From Emticicia sp. CRIBPO (lineage in GTDB: Bacteria > Bacteroidota > Bacteroidia > Cytophagales > Spirosomataceae): a stretch of DNA of 64,000 nt. The position numbers and the translations under genes are program-made. The notes under the pieces are model-generated. The model saw only the letters and a program-made list of their open reading frames with translations, was not told where the DNA came from and searched no databases. The DNA lies in assembly GCF_009905725.1 (NCBI RefSeq), contig NZ_JAAAKV010000001.1:1-64000 (forward strand), written 5' to 3'. Shown here one piece after another: positions 8,873-17,545 of this stretch (positions within the stretch are counted from its first letter, which is position 1; each line of letters starts with the position of its first letter).

Positions 8873-8899
8873 AAAAAAGCCTGCCCTAATCAGGGCAGG
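8873..8899 (-). terminator. Intrinsic terminator after the phosphodiesterase gene (copy B)
   Basis: On the minus strand: perfect 8-bp stem CCTGCCCT / AGGGCAGG with a 4-base loop, followed by C and TTTTTT. It lies 76 bases after the stop of the SusCD-neighbour operon. Confidence 0.8.
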
Positions 8900-8975
8900 A
8901 CTTTCGTCATGTTTAACAAAACAGTTTTAACCTATGATAAAAACTATACTCTTTAGACGTAAGAATGCTCAGACG

Positions 8976-9803
8976 TCACTTTACTTCATTCTTAAGCTTA
9001 TTCTTTATTAAAACCGGGTGATCGGTCTGGATCACATTGGCTCCGTTCTTTATCAATTCCTTCAGGTTCTTGTCGTCACCCTGGTATACTTTGAGGTCTG
9101 TAACTCCCAGGGCGTTGATCCAGATCCTGGCTCCGCGACTCCTGATCAGCTGACAAATCTCCGGTGTATTGGTCTTTTCATCTATGTGCACGATCTCCGG
9201 CTGATAGGTGTCCAGTACCCACTGCACATCTTCTTTTTTATGGACCCGCGGCATGATCATCCATTTTTGATGATCCCGGTCCACAGCGTTCAGCACGGCC
9301 GTATCCGAATCAAAGAAAATGACTTCCTTAAAACTCCCGTATTTTTTAACAACTTCCAGCACCTTGCCTACCTCGTCGGTTTTCATGTCCAGGTCAAAAA
9401 CGGCCCGGCCTTTACTGAACTGGAGTACTTCCTGCAATGTCGGGATTTTCTCGCTGCTCAATGAATCTCCTTTTTTGAGATACAGCGTTTTCAGATCAGC
9501 CAGCGTCCATTTTTCAATGTCGCCTTTGCCGTTGGTAGTCCTGTCTACTTTCTGATCGTGCATGATGACAGGAACCCCGTCCTTAGTGATCCGGACATCT
9601 ATTTCTATGATATCTACTCCATTGGTTATTGCATGTTCAATCGCCAGCAGCGAGTTTTCAGGGGCATGGGTGTGGAAAGCCCTGTGAGCGGCCACCCAGA
9701 TTCCTGAAGTATTCTTTTTGAAATCAACTTTGCCGGTTGATCCGGTCTGGCAGGCGACGACAACACCGGCCAGTAAAAGCAGAATCGTTATATTTCTTTT
9801 CAT
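8976..9803 (-). CDS. Glycerophosphodiester phosphodiesterase lipoprotein
   Basis: GDPD-family enzyme of 275 residues that hydrolyses glycerophosphodiesters to glycerol-3-phosphate and an alcohol. It carries a lipoprotein signal with lipobox VVVAC, so it is exported. The TIM-barrel catalytic residues are visible: H40-R41 in VAAHRAF, APENS, the metal ligands in DIIEIDVRITKDG, and the second histidine in VIMHDQ. It overlaps the upstream phosphatase gene by 4 bp and the pair sits behind a SusCD pair, so together they probably free phosphate or glycerol from phospholipid-derived esters at the cell surface. Confidence 0.9.
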   Translation of the reverse strand: MKRNITILLLLAGVVVACQTGSTGKVDFKKNTSGIWVAAHRAFHTHAPENSLLAIEHAITNGVDIIEIDVRITKDGVPVIMHDQKVDRTTNGKGDIEKWTLADLKTLYLKKGDSLSSEKIPTLQEVLQFSKGRAVFDLDMKTDEVGKVLEVVKKYGSFKEVIFFDSDTAVLNAVDRDHQKWMIMPRVHKKEDVQWVLDTYQPEIVHIDEKTNTPEICQLIRSRGARIWINALGVTDLKVYQGDDKNLKELIKNGANVIQTDHPVLIKNKLKNEVK

Positions 9804-11695
9804 TTTCTTTTCAACATGAATGGTGAAACGGGTTGCTTGCTCAATCCCGGACCTTCAATCATCAGTTCTATAAAAGCACGGTCTCTTTCATTGAAATACT
9901 CAATTTTTATCGGGTGGGCTCCGGCTTCCAGCAGGATCTGTCCGCTTTTGTTGTACTCCTCCCCTGCTTCATTGAACAGCACTTTCCCTTCAACAGACAC
10001 CCTCAGTTTATCTTCACCGTGTCCCGAGAAAGTATAAAGCCCGGTTTCATTGACGGTAATATATCCTGTAAAATCTATGCCCCAGAAATCTTTTCTGTGA
10101 GCAGCAACTTCTGTTGATATCATGGTGGCTGTGCCTGTGGCGACCTTGTTTTTCTCATATTTGTCGATTGGAAGTCCCCTGACAGCCTGAGAGGTGTAAT
10201 AGGTGAAATCCAGCCCCGGTTTTAAGCCTTCAGCGTTAATACCTTTATGCAATACTTCTTTCGAGAAATCAGCCTGGATAACCGGGCTCACAAATGAGTC
10301 GGCAAAAGTGGCGGCTTTCAGAGTTGTAGTCTTGTCAATTTTGATAGGTGCAGTATATTTCGGTGATTTCAGGCCGGGTTCTGTGCCGTCCAGGGTGTAT
10401 CTTATTTCCTGTTTTTCAAAAACCGGTCTTAAGGTGATTTCTGCTTTATCCGTAAATACCCTCTCGTTGTTCATCACTTTTGGGCTTGGGGGCTCAGGCG
10501 ATGTTACTTTTTTCTGTCCCTGTCTCTTCTTCAGGCTAAACTGGTCAAACAGGAAACCGTTTTCGTCAATCGCCTGAAACTCCAGGGCATTTTCAAAAAT
10601 ACTCACATAACTGAAATGATGGGTGGTTCTCAGTTTCTGTGTAAACCAGCTTCTCGTTACCGCGGGGTTTTCCAATCCGCCGCCTGCTCCGCCGGTATTG
10701 ATATAAATGACGCCCTGCTCCTGGCTTACTTTATCTTTAAAAATCGGCCAGGTTCTTTCATAAGTATGGATATGGCCAAAAAATACGATGTCTACCTGGT
10801 ATTTTTCATACAAATGGATCAGGTCTTTCAGGTCGCTGTCTCCTGTTTGTGCCTGTTCCACATAAGTATCTCCGAAGTCATTTTCATCAGATGAGTAGGG
10901 AGGATGATGGTGCACCGCAAAATTCCAGGTGGCATCCGACTTGGCCAGTTGCTCTTCCAGCCAGACGTATTGTTCAGAACCTTTGGTCACGGGGCGGTTG
11001 GTGTCCAGCATAAAGTAGCGGGCATTGCCATAAGGAAAGGTGTAGTAGTATTCCGGCTCCGGATTCGACATGTACTGATAATAATAGGCAGCGTCATGTT
11101 CGTGGTTACCCAGCACGGTGTACATCGACAGACGGCTCATAAATTCCTGTGAAGGCTTGAAAAACTCATCCACCCAGTTGGATTTGTTATAGCCCAGATC
11201 TACCAGGTCTCCGGCCAGTAAACCGAAATCAGGTCTTTCTTTCCAGGCCAGTGTAGAGATTTTCTTCCACACCTCCGGATTGCTTTGCGAATCACCGAAA
11301 ATAGTAAAAGCAAAAGGCTTGTCCTTGCCCAGTGAAGTCCTGAAGGTTTTTACTTCGCCCTTGAGCGTATCTCCGCCTTCTGTCACACTGATGGTCTGAT
11401 ACAAATATTTGGTTTCGGGTTTCAAACCCGAAAGGTGCACTTCATGCATGGCTTTGAATCCTGTTACCTCTGTTTTCTGGTCCAGGTTAGGGATTTTGGT
11501 GTTCCAGCCCGGAATGCCGTAGCGGACAATGCTGGTAGCGGGCTTATCGGTCTCCCATAACACCCTGATGCCCGTTTCCGACGCAAACTGCAGGTATGGC
11601 CTGACCACAAAATTGACCTGGGCCGAGATTTGTAAGGAGGATAATATAAAGAGGGTTGAAAAAATGGCTTCAGACCATCTGATGACTGATTTCAT
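9800..11695 (-). CDS. Purple-acid-type metallophosphoesterase with CHB_HEX and PA14 domains
   Basis: Exported phosphatase of 631 residues. Order: signal peptide (1-25); fibronectin-III-like purple acid phosphatase N-terminal domain (about 28-120); calcineurin-like phosphoesterase (about 130-345) with GDSQSN, GDLVDLGYN, GNHEHD, VHHHPPY and GHIHTYER, the five metal-binding blocks of purple acid phosphatases; a chitobiase/hexosaminidase C-terminal-like segment (about 415-465, IRYTLDGTEP); and a PA14-like domain (about 480-625, GLYTFSGHGEDKLRVS). The last two may bind glycans. It begins 215 bp after susD behind a terminator-like hairpin and is translationally coupled to the glycerophosphodiesterase. 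Confidence 0.88.
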   Translation of the reverse strand: MKSVIRWSEAIFSTLFILSSLQISAQVNFVVRPYLQFASETGIRVLWETDKPATSIVRYGIPGWNTKIPNLDQKTEVTGFKAMHEVHLSGLKPETKYLYQTISVTEGGDTLKGEVKTFRTSLGKDKPFAFTIFGDSQSNPEVWKKISTLAWKERPDFGLLAGDLVDLGYNKSNWVDEFFKPSQEFMSRLSMYTVLGNHEHDAAYYYQYMSNPEPEYYYTFPYGNARYFMLDTNRPVTKGSEQYVWLEEQLAKSDATWNFAVHHHPPYSSDENDFGDTYVEQAQTGDSDLKDLIHLYEKYQVDIVFFGHIHTYERTWPIFKDKVSQEQGVIYINTGGAGGGLENPAVTRSWFTQKLRTTHHFSYVSIFENALEFQAIDENGFLFDQFSLKKRQGQKKVTSPEPPSPKVMNNERVFTDKAEITLRPVFEKQEIRYTLDGTEPGLKSPKYTAPIKIDKTTTLKAATFADSFVSPVIQADFSKEVLHKGINAEGLKPGLDFTYYTSQAVRGLPIDKYEKNKVATGTATMISTEVAAHRKDFWGIDFTGYITVNETGLYTFSGHGEDKLRVSVEGKVLFNEAGEEYNKSGQILLEAGAHPIKIEYFNERDRAFIELMIEGPGLSKQPVSPFMLKRK

Positions 11696-11859
11696 GAATA
11701 TAAGTTTTTGTAATTGAATACTTAGTGATAACTGAAAATTACCCCGATCGGGCTATCGGCAACGATTTTTTCACAAAACTATCTGGTAATAAGTAAAATG
11801 AAGGAGCTTATCCGAATGATAACGATTTCTTAAAATGAGGCCTGTTATATATAAACAAA

Positions 11860-11890
11860 GATGCTGCCCCAATTGCTATGAGGCAGCATC
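11860..11890 (-). terminator. Hairpin after susD, probable terminator
   Basis: Perfect 9-bp arms GATGCTGCC and GGCAGCATC. On the minus strand the 3' flank is TTTGTTT, a weak T-run, so partial read-through into the phosphatase gene is possible. Confidence 0.6.
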
Positions 11891-11910
11891 CTGATCATTC
11901 AAAATTTATC

Positions 11911-13548
11911 TTACCATGGTTTGCCTGTTCCCTGGTTCAGCCAGGTTTTTGACCAGGCACTGTTTTTACCATCCGCCTGGGAATAATTAGTGGTCTCCAG
12001 TTTTTCAAGGGCCTTAGTGGCGTTTGATTTATTGATATCCAGTTCATCCTGCATATAATAGAATCTCAGAGGCAGGGCACTGCGTTTGGCCGCCGGTCCG
12101 GCTTTCAGTTCAGGCATACCTGTTCTTCTGAAATCAAACCACGATTCAGTGGCGGCTGTCCAGCTGGCAATCCATTTTTGCTCAATCACTTGCTTGATAG
12201 TGCCCTGATAAGCTACTCCCGGATTGCTGATGTAGGTGTTATAAAATGAAGAAACACCCCAGGTATTCAAAGAGGCTTTAACGCCGTCTTCGTATCTCTT
12301 TTTCGCATCGCCGGCCGCCCATCCTTTCAATGAAGCCTCCGCCAGGATGAAATTAACCTCAGCCGCTGAAATAAGCCTGGCCTTGAGCAAAGGACCTGAA
12401 GCTGCTTTATAGATGTTGTTCAGGAAGGACACATGCGGGTTAAACGAAGTCTGACCTGGTGTCGGATTCAGGTTGTAGGCCGACGGAAGGGCTGAGAAAC
12501 TGGTTGGTATACCCACGTATTCCGGATCGGTGTCTACTACTGTATTACCCACTTTGTCCGGAGAAAGATACCTTTTTCCATCCACGATCTTGTCTGTTCC
12601 GGCAGGAAGGGTTTTATCCACAACCAGGGGCACTTCTACCTTATTGGCCCAGATCGCCAGTCTCGGATCTTTCAGGCTCTGAAGTGATTCTACCAGGGTA
12701 GCGGCCATTTTGATCCTTCTGTAGTTGCTTCCGCTGGCATCAAAAGTGACGCTGGCAGGCCAGGCTGTATTGTTGGTCGTACCGGCAAACCCCATGGTGG
12801 CGTCGTCAGCATTGTCAAGAATAAGCGGGTACTCAGAGGCATTGCCGGCGATTTTCTCAATTCCGGCTTTAGCTACCTCCGGTTTTTTGGCAGAAATACG
12901 CATATAATATCTCAACTGGAGTGCATTGGCCATTTTTCTCCATTTAGCCACGTTACCTCCGTAATACACGTCCACATCATTAACTATGTTGGTGTATTCA
13001 GACTGCGGTTTTGAAAGCAGTTTATTGGCTTTTTCAAGATCGGCAAGGATTCCGGTATAAATCGCTTCCTGGCTGTCAAAGGCCGGAAGGATATTTTCCG
13101 TACCGCCCAGCTCACCCTTAAGAGCCTGTGAATAAGGAGCGTCACCCCACAAGTCGGTAATCAGACCAAACATAAACGACTTCATGATCAGTGAAACACC
13201 CTGGTGGAATTCAAGGTTAAGGGCTACTGATCTTTCATAAAACAACTGGTTGTTTCTCAGCACATCGTAATAAGCACTCCAGCTCTGATTTACCCAGTCA
13301 TAGTCATTATGACCACTCGACCACGCATCCTTCTGGGTATGTTGCACCACACCCGCTATATCCTGGTATCCCAGGTTGACGTACAATTTGGCGGCTTCTG
13401 TCAGTACGGTCGGCATGACCAGGTTGGGGTTGACCACCTCAGGCTGCACCCCGTTGGGGTTGATATTTACTTTTGTCAGGTCCTCACAAGAGAAGAAAAC
13501 CGAAACAAAAACGGCAATAAGTGTTAGTTTTTTATTGAAAATTTTCAT
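11911..13548 (-). CDS. SusD/RagB-family surface lipoprotein
   Basis: Substrate-binding lid lipoprotein of a Sus-type outer-membrane importer, 545 residues. The signal peptide ends in a lipobox (VFFSC, C21), and the N-terminus then reads EDLTKVNINPNG, typical of the SusD-like_2 branch. TPR-like helices follow, and the C-terminal part has the family pattern of aromatic residues (ESWFDFRRTGMP). It lies 12 bp downstream of susC, so the two are co-transcribed. The ligand cannot be read from sequence; the phosphoesterases downstream suggest an organophosphate or a phosphate-bearing glycan. Confidence 0.93.
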   Translation of the reverse strand: MKIFNKKLTLIAVFVSVFFSCEDLTKVNINPNGVQPEVVNPNLVMPTVLTEAAKLYVNLGYQDIAGVVQHTQKDAWSSGHNDYDWVNQSWSAYYDVLRNNQLFYERSVALNLEFHQGVSLIMKSFMFGLITDLWGDAPYSQALKGELGGTENILPAFDSQEAIYTGILADLEKANKLLSKPQSEYTNIVNDVDVYYGGNVAKWRKMANALQLRYYMRISAKKPEVAKAGIEKIAGNASEYPLILDNADDATMGFAGTTNNTAWPASVTFDASGSNYRRIKMAATLVESLQSLKDPRLAIWANKVEVPLVVDKTLPAGTDKIVDGKRYLSPDKVGNTVVDTDPEYVGIPTSFSALPSAYNLNPTPGQTSFNPHVSFLNNIYKAASGPLLKARLISAAEVNFILAEASLKGWAAGDAKKRYEDGVKASLNTWGVSSFYNTYISNPGVAYQGTIKQVIEQKWIASWTAATESWFDFRRTGMPELKAGPAAKRSALPLRFYYMQDELDINKSNATKALEKLETTNYSQADGKNSAWSKTWLNQGTGKPW

Positions 13549-13560
13549 GATTCTGTCATT

Positions 13561-16500
13561 TTAGAAAGTTAAACCCAATTTGAAACCGATCGGCAATACC
13601 CACGGGGTCACGTTATACCGCTCAATACCCTGTTTGAATTGTGAACCTGCCTGAACGTTGGTTTGTGGCTGGAACGCATTTTCAGGATCAATTCCGATTT
13701 TGGCAGCTGTCCACAAAATGATGTTCCTGCTGTAAACCGAGATGTTGGCGTTGGTGATACCTGCTCTTTTAACCAATCCTGCCGGAAGGTCATAACCAAG
13801 TGATATCTCACGCAATTTGATGAAAGAAGCATCAAAAGTAGCAGCCTTGGTAAAATCCCACGGGTAGTTGTCACCATAAGGAATGATCTTGGTTTCAGGA
13901 CCGCCAAGGTTTTCAGTATAACCGATGATGTTGCCTTTGTCGTCATATTGAGCGATTACCCCTGGGTTAAACACACCGTAAGCATAAGTATTTCCGCCAT
14001 ACTCAAAAGGGAACCCGCCGTATTCGGCTGTAGGGCCACCCACGATGTTAAACCTGTTGCCATTCACCCTGATCAGTTCGTCAGCATTGGATACCAGGTA
14101 GTTCCGCAGGGCATCACCCGTCAAACCGTTCGGATTGATCAGGTTATCCAGGAAGCGTTGCGTTTTAAGATCTGACTCGCCGTATCTGTAAGTCTGGGAA
14201 ACGAATTCTCCGCCTTTTCTCCAGTCAAACGACATGTTCAGCGTAAAACTTTTGTATTTGATCGAAGTCTGCATACCCAGGATAAAATCAGGATTGAAAT
14301 TACCGATCTTGGTCTTGGTATTGTTGGCGTTTACGGACTGCCATGAACCGTCTTCATTCAGGATCGGGTAACCGTAATAGGGCGATGCCTTGTCTTTTAC
14401 GGTAACCAGTTCCCTGTCATAAATGTCACCGATCTGCTCACCCACATAAGTCCAGGCTCCGCCACGGGCATCCGTCCACAAAGTATAAAAATTAAGTCCC
14501 GGAGCCAGTTCTTTGATGGTGGTCCTGTTTCTTGACAAATTAGCGTTCACATCCACTTTCCAGTCTTTATTTTCAAATGGTGTTCCTCCTAATGATAATT
14601 CAATACCCTTGCTCACCAGCAAACCGGCGTTGATATTATTAGCCGTAAAACCTGTTGAAGGAGGCAGTTTGGTCGGGATAATCTGGTTGCGGTTTTCGAC
14701 AATATAATAGGTTGCAGCAGCCCTCAGCTTGTTTTTGTACATGACCAGGTCTGCTCCCAACTCATATGAAGTAGCAATTTCCGGCTTAAGGTCAGGCAAT
14801 AAAATACTTCCTGATTTTGACAGACGGGTAATGTTACCCCAGGCCTCTTCATTGTTCAGGACGTTCATCAGGCTGTAAGGCTTGGTGTCATTTCCGACCT
14901 GTGCCACACCGCCTCTTACTTTCAGCAAGTTGATTTTATTGGAATTTGTTAAAAACATCTCATTCAACAGCACACTCAGGGAAGCCGAAGGATAGAAATA
15001 AGAGCGGTTGGCTACCGGCAAGGTACTTGACCAGTCGTTACGGGCCGTCAGATCCAGGTAAACCATGTCCTTATACCCCAGGTTGGCAATGCCATAGGCA
15101 CTGTAAACCACTTTCTTGGAGTGACTGCTGGCGTAATTGATATTGGCAGGAGAAATATTGGCCAAAGTAAACAAACCGGGAATGATCAGACCGGTACCGT
15201 TCTTACTGGCGTTGAAAACGTCCTGATCTCTGCTCGTTCTCGCATTTCCACCCGCTGAAAACGACAGATACAGGTCAGATACAGTTTTGGTATAGGTGGC
15301 CAGCACGTCAGCGTTTCTTTCATATCGTTGCAGGTTAATAACACCATAGGCTCCGCGAGGTTCGCCGGTATAGCTGTTTCCGATTTTGGTCTCTCTTGTT
15401 TCACCATACGTGTCAAGGCTGTAACGTCCCATTAAGCTCAGTTCCGGCGTTAGCTGAAGATTGGCCTTCATATTGCCGTAAAAACGGTCCCTGTTAAAGG
15501 AGTTATTGACCTCATAGGCAATGAAATACGGGTTGTTATAGTTATTGATCGACTGCGATTTCTGCTGCAGGCCCTCACGTCCCGGCACCCAGTAGTTTTC
15601 CAGTTCACGGATGTCAATATGAGGGGAAACAGCATAAGCCCACTGCAAAGGGTTGGTACCTCTTTCGTTGGCCGGGCGGTTATTGGAGTTGTTCCTGCTG
15701 AAGTTCAGGTTTGAACTCAGGGTCAGTTTTTTAGACAATTTAAGAGAAGTACTAGCTTCCAGGGTGTTTTTGAACAAGTCAGAATTAGGAATGATCCCCC
15801 TGTTGGCCATATTGGAATAAGATACCCTGTAGGAGATAAAATCATTGCTGTTGGCAATTGATACACCATTGGTGGTGGTGATTCCCGTTCTTACAAAATT
15901 CCTGATGTTGTCAGGATGTGACGTCAGTTCGGTCGCTACCGGCTTGCCGTTGGCATCCAGCGGGCTGTTCCATTGAATGGCTTTGTAACCTTTGTCCAGT
16001 TCAGGTCCTACTCCCCCGGCTGATCCTTCGTCGATCATCAGGACTCCACCCGGATAAGGGTTGTTGGTCGGCGTAAAAGGCAGGATACCTGTGGCAAACT
16101 TGGAGTGCATGTCCAAAAAGCGGTACGGTCTGTCAAAAACAGTACTTGAAGTAACGTTTACCGTCATTTTCTTCACATTAGCCCCGTTTTTAGTGGTGAT
16201 CAGCACCACACCGTTTCCGGCTCTTGATCCGTACAAAGCCGCTGCACTCGGACCTTTCAGGATAGAGACACTTTCAATGTTCTCCGCATTCAGATCGGCG
16301 ATGGCATTACCGTAATCTACACGGTTGTCGCTGCCGATCTGGCTGATGTTGTTAAGGGAGTTGGAAACAGGCACGCCGTCAATCACAAAAAGCGGCTGGT
16401 TGTCGCTGCTCAGCGAAGTAGCTCCCCTGATAACCATGCTCACAGAAGAACCTGTGCCCCCAGTTGAACTGATCGTTACCCCCGGCACTTTACCGGCTAA

Positions 16501-16953
16501 TCCGTTCAGAACGTTTTCCTGGGCAGTTCTGCTCAGGTCTTTTCCGTTGACTTTACCTACTGAGTACCCAAGTGATTTTTCTTCCCTTTTGATGCCCAGG
16601 GCCGTCACGACCACTTCCTGAAGGCTTCCTGTTTCAGGTTCAAGCGTGACATTGATGACTGATTTGTTCCCGGCATTGATCTCCTGGCTTTTATAGCCCA
16701 CGAAAGAAAAAACCAGAACAGCGTTATCATTATTTACTTCAATGGAATACTGACCTGAAACATTACTGATGCTTCCTTTGGTCGTTCCTTTGATCACGAC
16801 ATTGACACCAGGCAGGCCCTGGTCGTCTTCAGACAGAATGGTGCCGGTCACTGCCCGCGACTGGGCAAACACCGGTAAGGTAATGAGCCACCAGAGTAAG
16901 CCCAGCAGCACAGGAAAGGCATTCCTCCTGTTAGTAGTAAAATTGTTCATCAT
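13561..16953 (-). CDS. SusC/RagA-family TonB-linked outer-membrane transporter
   Basis: Large barrel of 1130 residues. A signal peptide (MMNNFTTNRRNAFPVLLG onward, cleaved after VFAQ) leads to a carboxypeptidase-regulatory-like domain (TGTILSEDDQGLPGVNVVI), then the SusC signature EVVVTALGIKREEKSLGYS, the plug, and about 900 residues of barrel ending in GFKLGLTF. It takes up a ligand captured by SusD using TonB energy. An in-frame ATG at 17004 would add 17 residues with no signal-peptide character, so the paired ATGs at 16953/16950 are taken as the start. Upstream lie about 590 bp without genes, so regulation is likely there. Confidence 0.93.
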   Translation of the reverse strand: MMNNFTTNRRNAFPVLLGLLWWLITLPVFAQSRAVTGTILSEDDQGLPGVNVVIKGTTKGSISNVSGQYSIEVNNDNAVLVFSFVGYKSQEINAGNKSVINVTLEPETGSLQEVVVTALGIKREEKSLGYSVGKVNGKDLSRTAQENVLNGLAGKVPGVTISSTGGTGSSVSMVIRGATSLSSDNQPLFVIDGVPVSNSLNNISQIGSDNRVDYGNAIADLNAENIESVSILKGPSAAALYGSRAGNGVVLITTKNGANVKKMTVNVTSSTVFDRPYRFLDMHSKFATGILPFTPTNNPYPGGVLMIDEGSAGGVGPELDKGYKAIQWNSPLDANGKPVATELTSHPDNIRNFVRTGITTTNGVSIANSNDFISYRVSYSNMANRGIIPNSDLFKNTLEASTSLKLSKKLTLSSNLNFSRNNSNNRPANERGTNPLQWAYAVSPHIDIRELENYWVPGREGLQQKSQSINNYNNPYFIAYEVNNSFNRDRFYGNMKANLQLTPELSLMGRYSLDTYGETRETKIGNSYTGEPRGAYGVINLQRYERNADVLATYTKTVSDLYLSFSAGGNARTSRDQDVFNASKNGTGLIIPGLFTLANISPANINYASSHSKKVVYSAYGIANLGYKDMVYLDLTARNDWSSTLPVANRSYFYPSASLSVLLNEMFLTNSNKINLLKVRGGVAQVGNDTKPYSLMNVLNNEEAWGNITRLSKSGSILLPDLKPEIATSYELGADLVMYKNKLRAAATYYIVENRNQIIPTKLPPSTGFTANNINAGLLVSKGIELSLGGTPFENKDWKVDVNANLSRNRTTIKELAPGLNFYTLWTDARGGAWTYVGEQIGDIYDRELVTVKDKASPYYGYPILNEDGSWQSVNANNTKTKIGNFNPDFILGMQTSIKYKSFTLNMSFDWRKGGEFVSQTYRYGESDLKTQRFLDNLINPNGLTGDALRNYLVSNADELIRVNGNRFNIVGGPTAEYGGFPFEYGGNTYAYGVFNPGVIAQYDDKGNIIGYTENLGGPETKIIPYGDNYPWDFTKAATFDASFIKLREISLGYDLPAGLVKRAGITNANISVYSRNIILWTAAKIGIDPENAFQPQTNVQAGSQFKQGIERYNVTPWVLPIGFKLGLTF

Positions 16954-17545
16954 GTTTTTGTTAGTTAAATTGGTTTTTGATATTTCGGAACAGATACATA
17001 GCACAGATCATACACAGGAAAACATGGATATTCCTGATCATTTTAAATTAAAAATGCTCTTTGGGTTAACTAAAGTCTGAGATCTTCAAACAGAAACGGT
17101 GGAACGAAACAGCTTAAATCGGTATAGTAGCACGTGGGAAGCACGCAGCTTTTGTTTCATTTTAACGTTGTTTACTCCTGTTATAAAATCCTTATATTTC
17201 TTAATTTCAGACGTACTGCTATGTGATGAAATTGAAACAGCTTTTTTTATTTATGTAAATTTATATGCAATTTCTGCAAATAAAATTCGCAAAATGCGTT
17301 ATTTAATCCTCAATTCACGAAAATGTGCATACTTTAACATTCAGGTAAAATAAGACGGGAAAGAAATAACGGTTTAATAAAGCTACAGCGGTGGTTTTCA
17401 GTTTTTAGCCTGAAAATACTTTGAAGGAGAATTAACCTTAAAACAGGAAGCAGGAAACGAATTTTTGGAGACAGATACTGCAGAAGAATGAAAAGCAGGA
17501 GGTATAAAAAAGGCAGAGGTGAAATAAACACCTCTGCCTGGTTTA
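16954..17545. other. AT-rich spacer between susC and hisC
   Basis: No gene supported; an 84-codon plus-strand open frame at 17099-17353 reads as random AT-rich sequence. It should hold the susC promoter, but no TAnnTTTG element is seen on the minus strand and no enterobacterial-type Pho box. GAAACAGCTT occurs twice (about 17105 and 17231) with an inverted AGCTTTTGTTTC between, which is weak. The right end is the hisC terminator. Confidence 0.6.
17505..17538 (-). terminator. Intrinsic terminator of hisC
   Basis: Perfect 10-bp stem GGCAGAGGTG / CACCTCTGCC with a 7-base loop. On the minus strand it is followed by TTTTTT and lies 8 bases after the hisC stop. Confidence 0.88.

Larger units (their letters stand above)
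8456..8975. other. 520-bp spacer between tRNA-Ala and glycerophosphodiesterase
   Basis: No gene supported. It holds, in order, the tRNA terminator, a perfect short inverted repeat (8639-8655), and two imperfect copies of a module of about 142 bp, each with an intrinsic terminator that points along the minus strand. These are listed separately. An 18-codon ATG frame at 8586-8642 has no support. Confidence 0.7.
8731..8975 (-). repeat. Two tandem imperfect copies of a terminator-bearing module
   Basis: Copy A starts at 8731 and copy B at 8873. In each, a T-run-flanked hairpin (8737-8757 and 8880-8899) is followed about 45 bases on by CTATgCTaTTTAGACG (8803-8818) or CTATaCTcTTTAGACG (8944-8959). 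The offsets are 143 and 141 bases, so this is a diverged direct duplication. Similarity continues weakly into the last codons of the neighbouring minus-strand gene, which suggests that copy A descends from a duplicated gene 3' end. Confidence 0.6.

Noticed and set aside
9018-9464. 148-codon open frame on the plus strand
   Set aside because: It is antisense to the glycerophosphodiesterase, whose motifs are complete; the antisense translation shows no recognisable domain.
13608-13946. 112-codon frame overlapping susC
   Set aside because: Same strand, other frame, inside the clear SusC barrel end; Ser/Thr/Leu-rich and motif-free.
17099-17353. 84-codon plus-strand frame between susC and hisC
   Set aside because: AT-rich random composition, no ribosome site, no motif; treated as spacer.
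16954-17545. Pho box before susC
   Set aside because: Looked for CTGTCAT-type repeats because of the phosphatases; none seen. Bacteroidota may use another sequence.
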